Below, one piece after another: positions 9,966 to 16,739 of a stretch of 16,760 nucleotides of DNA (positions are counted from its first letter, which is position 1; the number at the start of each line of letters is the position of its first letter). The position numbers and the translations under genes are program-made. The notes beneath the pieces were generated by a model. It was given only the letters and a program-made list of their open reading frames with translations. It was not told the origin of the DNA and did no database searches. Where the stretch lies: assembly GCF_001556045.1 (NCBI RefSeq), contig NZ_LSIC01000127.1, forward strand, positions 1-16,760, read 5' to 3'. Source of the stretch: Bradyrhizobium sp. CCH5-F6 (GTDB taxonomy: Bacteria; Pseudomonadota; Alphaproteobacteria; Rhizobiales; Xanthobacteraceae).

Positions 9966-10914
9966 CGCCACGTAGGCGAGCACGTCGGTCTCGGCCTCGT
10001 CGAGTAAGCCGGCAAGCTTGGGCAGCTTGGGGCGGAGCTGATCGGCAACCTTGCGCCATTGGGTGCGAGCGGCCTCGGCATCGTCCTGGGCAAAGGCTGT
10101 GGCGATGAAGGCGGAGACGACACGCCGGCCGCTCTTGCCGGCATGGGCCAGCACGTTACGCATGAAGTGAACGCGGCAGCGTTGCCAGCTGGCGTTGAGC
10201 ACCTTGGTCACGGTGGCCTTGATCCCCTCATGGGCATCGGACACCACCAGCTTGACGCCGCGCAAGCCGCGGCGAGCCAGCTTGCGCAAGAAGGCGGTTC
10301 AGAACGTCTCGGCCTCGGACGGCCCGATGTCCATGCCCAGAACCTCGCGCCGGCCGTCGCTGTTGACGCCGACCGCGACGATCACCGCGACAGATACGAT
10401 GCGGCCATTCTGGCGCACCTTCACGTAGGTGGCGTCGATCCACAGATACGGCCAGTCACCCTCGATTGGGCGGCCGAGGAAGGCCTTCACCTTGTCGTCA
10501 ATCTCCGCGCAGAGCCGGCTCACTTGGCTCTTCGAAATACCGGTCATGCCCATGGCCTGCACCAGATCGTCCACCGAACGGGTCGAGACGCCCTGAACGG
10601 AAGCCTCCTGAACCACGGCGGTAAGCGCCTTCTCGGCCATGCGGCGCGGCTCCAGGAAGCCGGGGAAATAGCAGCCCTTGCGCAGCTTGGGGATGCGCAG
10701 CTCCACCGCACCGGCGCGGGTCTCCCAGATCCGGTCGCGGTAGCCATTGCTGGGCCAGACGTTCGGGGCTCTTCTCGCCATAGGCAGCCCCGGTCTGGCT
10801 TTCGACCTCCAGCTCCATCAGGCGATGGGCCGCAAAGCCGATCATCTCGCGCAGCAGATCGGCGTCTGGGGTCTTCTCTGCCAGCGTGCGCAGGTTCATC
10901 ATGTCGTCGGTCAT
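9966..10914 (-). pseudogene. IS256-family (Mutator-like) transposase, inactivated
   Basis: The ATG at 10914-10912 has GAGGAA upstream and begins MTDDMMNLRTLAEKTPDADL. The frame holds through [10 protein letters not shown], then is lost near 10750, where a 2-nt deletion is the simplest repair (CAGC-AATGGC in place of a CAGCGCAATGGC-like original). The second frame carries [26 protein letters not shown] and the first catalytic Asp in [11 protein letters not shown] (about 10434-10436). At 10301-10299 TGA replaces what should be a Trp codon (ETF-stop-TAFLRKLARRG). The same frame continues with the second Asp (VVSDAHEG, about 10236-10238) and stops matching at DVLAYVA. The third catalytic residue (Glu) and the C-terminal third are missing. 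Three independent lesions make this a dead gene. Confidence 0.9.
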
Positions 10915-10980
10915 CGGTGGTTCCTCGGTTGCGTTGGTGTGTCGCAACCCGATCCTACCGGAGAACTGCCGGTGACCACC

Positions 10981-11036
10981 GCAAAGCCGCCCGCCCGCTA
11001 CGGCGCTATTGGGGGCGCGCGTCCGGGCGGCTTTGC
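10981..11036. repeat. Long inverted repeat (13-bp perfect arms) in the IS leader
   Basis: GCAAAGCCGCCCG (10981-10993) and CGGGCGGCTTTGC (11024-11036) are perfect inverted arms around a 30-nt loop, which itself contains GCGC/GCGC pairing. The RNA would form one extended, very stable hairpin upstream of the transposase start. No U-run follows on either strand, so it is not a standard intrinsic terminator. Such structures upstream of transposase genes often limit read-through translation from outside; that role is inferred here. Confidence 0.6.
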
Positions 11037-11072
11037 TCTACCGAGCTACACCACCACCGGGGACACGACCGC

Positions 11073-11406
11073 AGGAACCGCAGGATCATTTGACGACACG
11101 ATACTGACCTTGCTGTCCGCGATCCGGGACTGGGTCACCCCTCGGCGCGAATTCGAAGCGATGTGGCCAATCAGACCACCGGCTACGTCGGGTCGCGCCG
11201 GTGGAATCCGAAGACAGAAATCAAGGACATCAATCTCCGCTACCCGCACGGTTTTGTCGACGCACGGACATCGATCCCGAGCTAATCCTCGCCAGCGACA
11301 ATGTCGGCGACCTCGCCTCTGTGTCCTTTACCGAGACGGAGAACGATCACCGAGTTCAGAGCTTCAAGGATTCGATTTCAAGGACTCAAGCGACCCACAA
11401 ATCGCG
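11073..11406. other. Unrecognised stretch between the IS remnant and the ligase remnant
   Basis: No intact gene is supported. One plus-strand frame is open from 11094 to TAA at 11283-11285 without an ATG and reads partly like protein (DVANQTTGYVGSRRWNPKTE, then IKDINLRYPHG, around 11160-11260). A second frame, from about 11273, reads DPELILASDNVGDLASVSFT. I recognise neither. They look like 3' or internal scraps of decayed genes, consistent with the broken genes on both sides. Confidence 0.4.
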
Positions 11407-11788
11407 ACGCGGTGTCGAAGGTGCGGGACAGCGCGTATGCCAGCGGCCGCGGCAACAACTGGTCAAGAAGACCTGCGAGCAGAGGGAGACTCTGACCATC
11501 ACCGGCTTCGCACTCGATGAAGGCAAATGGGACGGCATGTACCTCGGGCGCCGCCGCAAGAGCCAATATGCCGGCAAGGTGGACCATAGATTCGACAAGG
11601 CTTCTGCCGCCGACCTGCAGAAGCGCCTCAAGCCTTTGATCCGGAAAACTCAGCCGTACTCCAAGCGGATCGCGAACAAGGGCATCTGGGTCGAGCCCAA
11701 GCTGCTCGCCGAGATCGAGTACCGCGCGAAGTCGGCGGAGGGCAAGGTCCGGCATCCCTTCTTCAAGGGACTTCGGGAGGATCTGTGA
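11407..11788 (+). pseudogene. ATP-dependent DNA ligase (LigD-like), C-terminal remnant
   Basis: Only the last 125 or so codons of a ligase survive. The first frame gives AVSKVRDSAYASGRGNNW (matching the G-V/I-V-S-K-x-x-D-S-x-Y-x-x-G-R-x-x-x-W block at the end of the nucleotidyltransferase domain). A 1-nt deletion at about 11462 then shifts to VKKTCEQRETLTITGFALDE, and the OB-fold domain follows: GMYLGRRRKSQYAGKVDHRF, KGIWVEPKLLAEIEYRAKSA, and the terminal RHPFFKGLREDL. The adenylation Lys motif and all upstream domains are absent. Such ligases seal double-strand breaks with Ku. With a Ku remnant at 13490-14261 this points to a lost end-joining locus. The 3' end is well preserved, so the loss may be fairly recent. 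Confidence 0.88.
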
Positions 11789-12096
11789 TGGACGCCTTCG
11801 ACCGCTTCCGGCAGTGGGCGGAAAAACCGCCGGAAAGCCCTCTCACCATTCCTGCCGAGCTTCATCGGGCGGTCATGGATCTCGCGCCGGAGGCCAGGCG
11901 AAACCGTGCGAAGGTGAACCAGGCTGCAAGGCGCAGCGAGGCGCCCCGCGTAGTCGGCTGCCCCGCCAGGCTACTCAGCTCAACGCGCGATATCTCTGAA
12001 GAGTCCGATGCTCACGCGCATTCCCTTCCCGGGCGCGCTGTCGACGACGAAATCCGCCTTGGCGTTCTCCCTCAACGTGGCGAGCATGAGTGCTGA
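11788..12096 (+). CDS. Small conserved-looking hypothetical protein after the ligase remnant
   Basis: ATG at 11788-11790 shares one base with the ligase TGA (TGATG), with GGGAGG (11775-11780) 7 nt upstream, a strong ribosome site. The first 50 or so residues look like real coding sequence (MDAFDRFRQWAEKPPESPLT, then IPAELHRAVMDLAPEARRNR and KVNQAARR). From about 11980 on, the frame lies antisense to the C-terminal part of the histidine kinase, so the tail is doubtful. A 1-nt indel near 11925 would end the protein at TAG 11951. I suspect a frameshifted version of a gene of about 55 residues coupled to the ligase. The function is unknown. Confidence 0.5.
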   Translation: MDAFDRFRQWAEKPPESPLTIPAELHRAVMDLAPEARRNRAKVNQAARRSEAPRVVGCPARLLSSTRDISEESDAHAHSLPGRAVDDEIRLGVLPQRGEHEC

Positions 12097-13068
12097 GAGC
12101 TTCCCGGGCACCGGCCAGGGTGCGCCTTCAGGAAGTCCGCTTCCGTCGTCGGCCACGACGACCCCCTAGTAGTCGTTCCGTTCCTGCAGGCACCTGACCG
12201 TCAATGTGCCGGAGTCCCGCCCTTCAAAGGCGTATTTGAATGCGTTCGTCAGCAACTCGTTGACGAGAAGCCCAACCGGCATCGCCACATTGATCGAAAT
12301 CGGAGCTTGGTCGGCTTTGAGGTCCAGCCGGACGCCGTCGAGACCGTGGGTACGCGTTACCGCGGACGCGATTTGTGTCAGGTACTGACCAAGGTCTATG
12401 GTTTGACCAAGACCGTCGCCGGAAAGTTCTCTGTAAAGAATCGCCAAGGAATCGATGCGTCCAGCCAGCCGATCCAGCGCGGCCCGGTCGGCGCTGCTTT
12501 GATTGCGGACATCCAGGCGAATGAGGGCGGCGATCAGTTGCAGGTTGTTCTTTACTCTATGCTGCAATTCCTTGAGCAACAGATCCTTATCGCGCAATTG
12601 TCGCTCGAATTCCTCACGCTGCGATTTGGCGCGCTCGGTAATGTCGATCAGTGCAACAATGCGATAGTCTTCCGTTTCGTCCTCGTTTTGGATCACACCG
12701 GCAAATGCGTCTACCAACAAATGCTTCGGCTGCTCGCGCTGAAATGTCCCGATAAAATCATCGCAGTCGATGAGCGCCTTGGTGAAGGTGACATCGGGCT
12801 GCCCTTCGAGCGTGAACGACTCCAGGACGGACCATCCTCTTCCCTTGATTTCCGAGGCGGTCTGCCCCGTCAGCGCCTCATAGGATTTGTTTGCAAAGAC
12901 TATGCGCTGATCTCCACCGACGATTTTGGAAATGACTATTGCTATCGGTACATGGTCGAGAAACAGTCTAAATTCATGGGAGTCGATGGCGTGTGTGATA
13001 TCCAACGCGTCGAATAGATCATTGACCTGCTGCGAAGCTGACGCGGAGCCCTGTTCTGGGTCGCCCAT
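11980..13068 (-). pseudogene. HWE/HisKA_2-type sensor histidine kinase with an in-frame amber codon
   Basis: ATG at 13068-13066 has AGGA 8 nt upstream. A PAS domain spans about 32-145 (RLFLDHVPIAIVIS and RIVFANKSYEALTGQTASEI). The HisKA_2 dimerisation box follows with the phospho-acceptor His170 in KELQHRVKNNLQLIAALIRL, then the ATPase N-box MPVGLLVNELLTNAFKYAFE (about 263-282). At 12168-12166 a TAG stops the frame after 300 residues, before the G1 box. The same frame then continues for 61 codons with VVVADDGSGLPEGAPWPVPG, KLSALMLATLRENAKADF and SAPGKGMRVSIGLF, a normal kinase C-terminus, ending at TGA 11982-11980. A single base change would restore a 362-residue cytoplasmic kinase. Without read-through the product lacks part of its ATP site and should be inactive. 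No response regulator is adjacent. Confidence 0.85.
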
Positions 13069-13196
13069 ATTGCCCGTCCTAATCTGTCGGCTAGGATTCG
13101 CTCCGTCCCGCTGTCCCTGCGGGACCTTCGCCGCGAATGATAGGGCTTTGCGCAGCCGTTCCAGTCAAATCGCCCGCCGAGGAGCGAACTGGATTT

Positions 13197-13385
13197 CTAG
13201 GGACGTCCAGCCGCCGCAGTACCGAGCGGCAACGTTGCTGGCAGCGGCGGCGTGACAGGCGTTTGCTGCTGCGGCTGACGCACCAAAGCTACCGAATTCG
13301 CCGTGCCGAAGACGAGCATGGTCGCCAACCCGACAAGAACCGCCATGGCTGAGACGATCACCGCGAGGAAAATCCGTTCCTCCAT
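13197..13385 (-). CDS. Small single-helix membrane protein, hypothetical
   Basis: 62 residues from ATG 13385-13383: MEERIFLAVIVSAMAVLVGL continues as one hydrophobic helix to about residue 28, then a tail rich in Gln, Pro and Thr (VRQPQQQTPVTPPLPATLPL) ends at TAG. A short cytoplasmic N-terminus, one membrane helix and a Pro-rich periplasmic tail are predicted. There is no clear Shine-Dalgarno sequence. It lies between two pseudogenes, so it may be a survivor or a degraded gene. The function is unknown. Confidence 0.5.
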   Translation of the reverse strand: MEERIFLAVIVSAMAVLVGLATMLVFGTANSVALVRQPQQQTPVTPPLPATLPLGTAAAGRP

Positions 13386-13489
13386 GGATGGTGAATGAAC
13401 GGCAGCAGCCTCTGTTCCCGCATACTTGGTTATAAGGGCGCGCAAAGGCCGGGACCCCGCAGCGACAAGCGGTCGTCATCGCTAGGCAG

Positions 13490-14261
13490 ACTCGCGGTGC
13501 GGCCCTGGCTGACGGCTTTTTCTTTGCAGCCTCCCTTGCCGTCTTCTTGCCCTCGATGGACACCAACATTTCCTTCTGACCCGCCACTGCCTTCTTCGGC
13601 TTCTTGGCGCCCTTGGCGGCCTTCGCCTGCGCCGCGCCACCCACACTCCGCCGCAGCGCCTCCATCAGGTCGACGATGTTGACAGCCGCGGGCTTCTCCT
13701 TCGGCGTGATCGGCTTGCCGGCACACTTCTGGTTGATGGGTCGATCAGCGCGGTTTCGCACTGGTCCTCGAACTTGTCGGGCTCGAGCCGTCCGGACTTC
13801 TGGTTGACGATGTGCTTTGGCGAGATCGAGCATATCCTTGGTGACTTTGACCTCTTGGATCTCTTCAAAGTATTCTTCGGATCCCGCACTTCGTAAGGGT
13901 CCCGCAGCAGCGTACCGACCAAGCCTTGTCCATTGGCTTCGAGGGCAATGATGTGCTCGCGATTGGTGAGCACGACGCGTCCGATCGCGACCTTGTCCAT
14001 CTCCCGGACGGTCTCTCGGATCATGGCAAAAGCGTCATGCCGACCTTCCCGTCGGGCCTGAGATAGTAGGGGCGGATCAGGTAGCGCGGATCGATCTCGG
14101 ACCTGTCGACGAACTCGTCGATCTCGATGGTGCGCGTGGACTCGAGCGCGACGTTCTCCAGTTCCTCCTTGGAATCGGATGCGGTGACCGGTCGCCCTAT
14201 TGAGCTGGTTGAACGAGATCTTCTCGGACTCGGACGTGGCCGGGTAGAGCGCCAAGAAGGA
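13490..14261 (-). pseudogene. Ku-type end-joining protein, heavily frameshifted
   Basis: Pieces of a rhizobial Ku protein appear in order but in different frames. They are: FLALYPATSESEKISFNQLN and RATGHRI (to about 14178); after a jump, EELENVALESTRTIEIDEFV and SEIDPRYLIRPYYLRPDGKV (to about 14039); then HDAFAMIRETVREMDKVAIG, VVLTNREHIIALE and GTLLRDPYEVRD (to about 13872). Next comes EYFEEIQEVKVTKDMLDLAK in a third frame, HIVNQKSGRLEPDKFED in another, and last KPITPKEKPAAVNIVDLMEA followed by a Lys/Ala-rich tail to about 13490. Roughly 30 codons are missing between GHRI and EELENV. At least five frame breaks exist, so no functional Ku can be made. Ku binds DNA ends and recruits LigD; the partner remnant lies at 11407-11788 on the other strand. 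The normal N-terminus is also unrecognisable in the 240 nt upstream. Confidence 0.88.
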
Positions 14262-14499
14262 AGCTTTTCCAGTTGGCGCGCGGGGGTACGCAGAAACTCC
14301 GGTTCCGGGCGGTCCGGATTCAAGACGAACGAGGCAGCCCGGTTCCACAGGCGGATGTCTGCGGCCGCCATTTTCTCAATCCGTTCCTTAGGTCTGTTTT
14401 CCTTGACTTGGCTCAAGGGCGCGCAGCGCGCTCGGGAGCCTCGGGCGGAATTCGATCGAAGGTGCCGCGGCTTGTGGAAACGCTGGCACTTGACTCGGA
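14262..14499. other. Degraded region upstream of the Ku remnant
   Basis: No gene is supported. The minus strand should hold the Ku start (typically a short M-A-x-R-x-x-W-K-G segment), but only open frames without family resemblance are found. The plus strand likely carries the promoter of the small gene at 14500, though no clear hexamers were found. Confidence 0.4.
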
Positions 14500-14754
14500 A
14501 TGAACAAACAGAGAACATTCGGCATGCCCGCTGCACCTGACCGCACTGCGCCCGTCGAGGGCGACCTCGAACTCGCCGCCGACCAGGCGATCGAAGTCTG
14601 CGGCGGGGACGCCCGGGAGGCGGTGAAAGCGCTGATCGTCGCGAACGGCTTTCTCGAGGCGGAGATCGAAGAGCTCCGGACGAAAGTGTCGACAGGCTAC
14701 GCGCGCGGACGGCTATCGCCGGCGCGCAAGCGCAAGGACGAGACCGATGTCTGA
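14500..14754 (+). CDS. Small conserved rhizobial hypothetical protein
   Basis: 84 residues, or 76 if ATG at 14524 is used. The core reads LAADQAIEVCGGDAREAVKA, then LIVANGFLEAEIEELRTKVS, and the basic end GYARGRLSPARKRKDE. It is mostly helical with a short predicted coiled coil at about 48-66. I recall closely similar small proteins in rhizobia annotated only as hypothetical. The stop overlaps the next gene by 8 nt, so the two are co-translated. The Shine-Dalgarno sequence is weak at both candidate starts. The single Cys34 is within the helical core. No function can be assigned. Confidence 0.8.
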   Translation: MNKQRTFGMPAAPDRTAPVEGDLELAADQAIEVCGGDAREAVKALIVANGFLEAEIEELRTKVSTGYARGRLSPARKRKDETDV

Positions 14755-14995
14755 ATTGACCTACTACGTCGCTTTGCCGTTCGTCCCTTCGGACCACGGC
14801 ATCGCACCAGGCGAGGCCACAGAATGCTTCAGCGCCAACGCCGCCGTGATGCGGGCGGAGGCGCTTTCGCGCAAGCCGGGGCACGTCGGGGCCGTCGCGT
14901 TTAGCCGCAGCGGGGATCCGGCGGTCGGAGAATTCGGCGACGCCAAGCTGATCCGGAAGTTCGGCGACGCGCCGGACAATCTCGGCGCGCTGTGA
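14747..14995 (+). CDS. Small conserved hypothetical protein, overlaps the preceding gene
   Basis: 82 residues: MSELTYYVALPFVPSDHGIA, then PGEATECFSANAAVMRAEAL, a segment GHVGAVAFSRSGDPAVGEFG and the end APDNLGAL. It looks like a small soluble alpha/beta protein, with no signal peptide or membrane helix. AAGGA about 6 nt before ATG 14747 is a good ribosome site, and the 8-nt overlap with the preceding gene shows co-translation. I do not recognise a characterised family. The pattern of a short beta strand, an Ala-rich helix and a strand with A-F-S-R-S-G-D-P recalls small proteins annotated as hypothetical in many rhizobia. Confidence 0.8.
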   Translation: MSELTYYVALPFVPSDHGIAPGEATECFSANAAVMRAEALSRKPGHVGAVAFSRSGDPAVGEFGDAKLIRKFGDAPDNLGAL

Positions 14996-15173
14996 AACGT
15001 CGTGGAATGAAGGTACCGAGCTGCTCGAACTGCCGAAGGGGCAACCTCCGGACCACAGGGCCGCGTTTCGCGGGTGCGAGCGTGGCTGCGCCGACGAGTC
15101 CGACTGCGGCGCGAGATGGCCGATCCAGCGGGAGCGGCCCCAGCGACTGAACCTTAGTGAGCAGATGCAAAAT

Positions 15174-15198
15174 GGCCGCAGACCAACGGCCTGCGGCC
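15174..15198. terminator. GC hairpin without a U-run, weak terminator candidate
   Basis: GGCCGCAG (15174-15181) pairs with CTGCGGCC (15191-15198) around a 9-nt loop. It follows the two small plus-strand genes by about 180 nt. No run of T follows on either strand, so it may only be an RNA structure or a Rho-assisted end. Confidence 0.3.
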
Positions 15199-15430
15199 CA
15201 TCGGCGAAACTATGAAATACGCCAATCCCGGTGCTGCGGTACAGATAAGCCTTCTTCGCCTCGTTTTGGATTCCGTGAATCTACGGATAGGCGCAGCGAG
15301 AGCGAGCGGTGAGCCCGCAATCTTGAGGAATGTTGCGCGATCCTTACCACGCCCCCTCAATCGCTCCTTAAGCAAACAAGCAAATTTGCCTAAAGTCGCC
15401 GCGCTTCGTTTAGCGAAATCGAAGCGCAAA

Positions 15431-15444
15431 GTGACGATCGTCAC
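15431..15444. promoter_or_regulatory. Perfect palindrome GTGACGATCGTCAC, CRP-like site
   Basis: The 14-bp palindrome fits GTGA-N6-TCAC, the core of CRP/FNR-superfamily sites of the cAMP-receptor type. It lies 77 nt upstream of the diguanylate cyclase start in a relatively AT-rich stretch. It is a candidate control site for that gene; which regulator binds is unknown. Confidence 0.45.
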
Positions 15445-15521
15445 AACGAACGATTCTTCGCAATTTCATTGGCGGTCATTGCCGCAAAGACCCTGTCGAC
15501 AGGAAGCCCGAGAAGCACTCG

Positions 15522-16739
15522 ATGCAGTCGGATGCCAGCATCTACAGCCTTCCGCGCTGGCGCGTGACGCGATGGCTCGCCGACTGCGGCGCGGACGTGC
15601 CCGAGGACATTCGGTTAGCGCTGATCGGCAACCTCTACGGCACACTGCCCGTCTTCATCGGCGGCATCCTGAACAGCCTCCTGGTGGCCGCAGCTATCAC
15701 GGCGCGCTCACCGACGCCATTGTTCGTCGCCTGGCTCGCGGTCGAGATCGCGATCTGCCTGACCCGGCTCGCCGTGCTGATCATCGCGCGCCGGCGCGCG
15801 CTGAAGCATCAGCCCACGCCGACCGACGTCAACCTGCTCCTTTCGATCGCGTGGAGCGGCAGCGTCGGGTACGGTGCGCTGATCAGCCTGGCGACGGGCG
15901 ACTGGGTGGCCGCGACGCTCGCCTGCGTGTCGGCCGGAGCGATGGTCGGCGGGATCTGCTTCCGCAATTTCAGCGCGCCGCGGCTCTGCGGCGTGATGAT
16001 CGTGCTGAGCCTCGGCCCGACGATTCCGGGCGCCCTGATCGCCGCGCAGCCGCTCCTGCTCGTCCTCTTCGCCCAGATCCCAGTGTATCTGGGAGCCATG
16101 ACCATGGCCTGCTTCAAACTAAGCCGAATGCTGATCGCGACCATGCGCGCCGAGCGCGAGAACGACCGTCGCGCCCGGCATGACGAACTCACCGGGCTCG
16201 CCAATAGGGCCGGGCTTGTCCGCGCTCTCGATGAGCGGCTGTCGCGCTCTGGCTGTGACGGCGAGGCTCTGGCCCTGCTTTATCTCGACCTGGACGACTT
16301 CAAGGCGGTCAACGACACGCACGGTCATGCCGCTGGCGATCGGTTGCTGGAGAGCGTGGCCGAGCGCATGCGCGGCCTTCTGCGCGAAGGCGACCTGCCG
16401 GCGCGCCTAGGCGGCGACGAGTTCGTCGTGCTCGCCGCAGGCTGCACGGCGGACCGGGCGACGGAGTTCGGGCAGCGCCTGATCGACGCTATCGGAGCGC
16501 CGTACGACGTCGGCTCTGGGACATCGGCGCGCGTCGGCGTGAGCGTCGGGATCGCCATGGCACCCGAGCACGGGAGCCGCGCGGCCGACCTGCTGCGGGC
16601 CGCCGACGCCGCGCTCTACCAGGCCAAGTTCGACGGCGGGTCGCGGTGCCGGGCCGCATCCGGAGACGACCTGGCGAGGCTCCGCGATCTCGTGTCGCGC
16701 CACGCCCCCGATCCTGCTCTTCAGAGCGCCGCAGCGTGA
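15522..16739 (+). CDS. Membrane-bound diguanylate cyclase (GGDEF)
   Basis: A complete 405-residue enzyme that makes cyclic di-GMP from two GTP. The N-terminal half (about 34-200) has roughly five or six membrane helices, such as TLPVFIGGILNSLLVAAAIT and LVLFAQIPVYLGAMTMACF, with no recognised sensor motif. A short linker leads to the GGDEF domain at about 217-375: DELTGLANRAGLVRALDERL, LLYLDLDDFKAVNDTHGHAA GD (the metal-binding and guanine-binding segments), and the active site GGDEF at 297-301. RxxD at 288-291, five residues before it, is the product-inhibition I-site, so feedback control is expected. No EAL domain follows. ATG 15522 has GAGAAG about 8 nt upstream. The catalytic half has no missing key residue. 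The output is probably motility or biofilm control. Confidence 0.94.
   Translation: MQSDASIYSLPRWRVTRWLADCGADVPEDIRLALIGNLYGTLPVFIGGILNSLLVAAAITARSPTPLFVAWLAVEIAICLTRLAVLIIARRRALKHQPTPTDVNLLLSIAWSGSVGYGALISLATGDWVAATLACVSAGAMVGGICFRNFSAPRLCGVMIVLSLGPTIPGALIAAQPLLLVLFAQIPVYLGAMTMACFKLSRMLIATMRAERENDRRARHDELTGLANRAGLVRALDERLSRSGCDGEALALLYLDLDDFKAVNDTHGHAAGDRLLESVAERMRGLLREGDLPARLGGDEFVVLAAGCTADRATEFGQRLIDAIGAPYDVGSGTSARVGVSVGIAMAPEHGSRAADLLRAADAALYQAKFDGGSRCRAASGDDLARLRDLVSRHAPDPALQSAAA

Larger units (their letters stand above)
9812..11072 (-). mobile_element. Decayed IS256-type insertion sequence with a second IS fragment
   Basis: The span covers a broken IS256-type transposase (9966-10914), its upstream region with a long hairpin (10981-11036), and at the other end about 150 bp resembling part of a different transposase (9824-9965). 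The outer right boundary is not determined; about 11060-11072 is my estimate from where the hairpin-bearing leader gives way to other sequence. No matching terminal inverted repeats or target duplication could be identified, as expected if the downstream end was replaced. The element cannot encode an active transposase. Confidence 0.7.
14996..15521. other. Intergenic stretch upstream of the diguanylate cyclase gene
   Basis: It holds no well-supported gene. A short ATG frame (15007-15150, MKVPSCSNCRRGNLRTTG) and an overlapping frame with three spaced Cys codons (CERGCADESDC, ending at TGA 15213-15215) may be halves of one broken small Cys-rich protein. A hairpin lies at 15174-15198 and a perfect palindrome at 15431-15444. 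From about 15200 to 15480 the sequence is visibly richer in A and T than the neighbours, as expected of a promoter region. Confidence 0.45.

Noticed and set aside
9789..10289. A separate gene beginning after the transposase stop
   Set aside because: It continues the same reading frame after a Trp-to-stop change and ends in a foreign transposase scrap, so it is not an independent gene.
11035..11057. A complete tRNA gene
   Set aside because: Only a D-arm-like piece is present; no anticodon arm, T-arm (GGTTCAAATCC-like) or CCA-proximal stem follows.
10059..11093. A 344-residue plus-strand frame
   Set aside because: It is antisense to the IS256 transposase remnant, shows no family resemblance, and is open only because of codon bias on the other strand.
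12166..12168. The amber codon as programmed recoding (for example pyrrolysine)
   Set aside because: Histidine kinases do not use it, no recoding element was seen, and alphaproteobacteria generally lack the machinery. A nonsense mutation or sequencing error is simpler.
13165..13833. A 222-residue minus-strand frame as an intact gene
   Set aside because: Its middle part is the C-terminal region of Ku in one of several shifted frames, and its end is a shadow of the small membrane protein. It is a pseudogene fragment.
15212..16183. A 323-residue plus-strand frame overlapping the diguanylate cyclase
   Set aside because: It is a +1 shadow of the GGDEF gene: Arg/Asp-rich low-complexity translation with no motifs.
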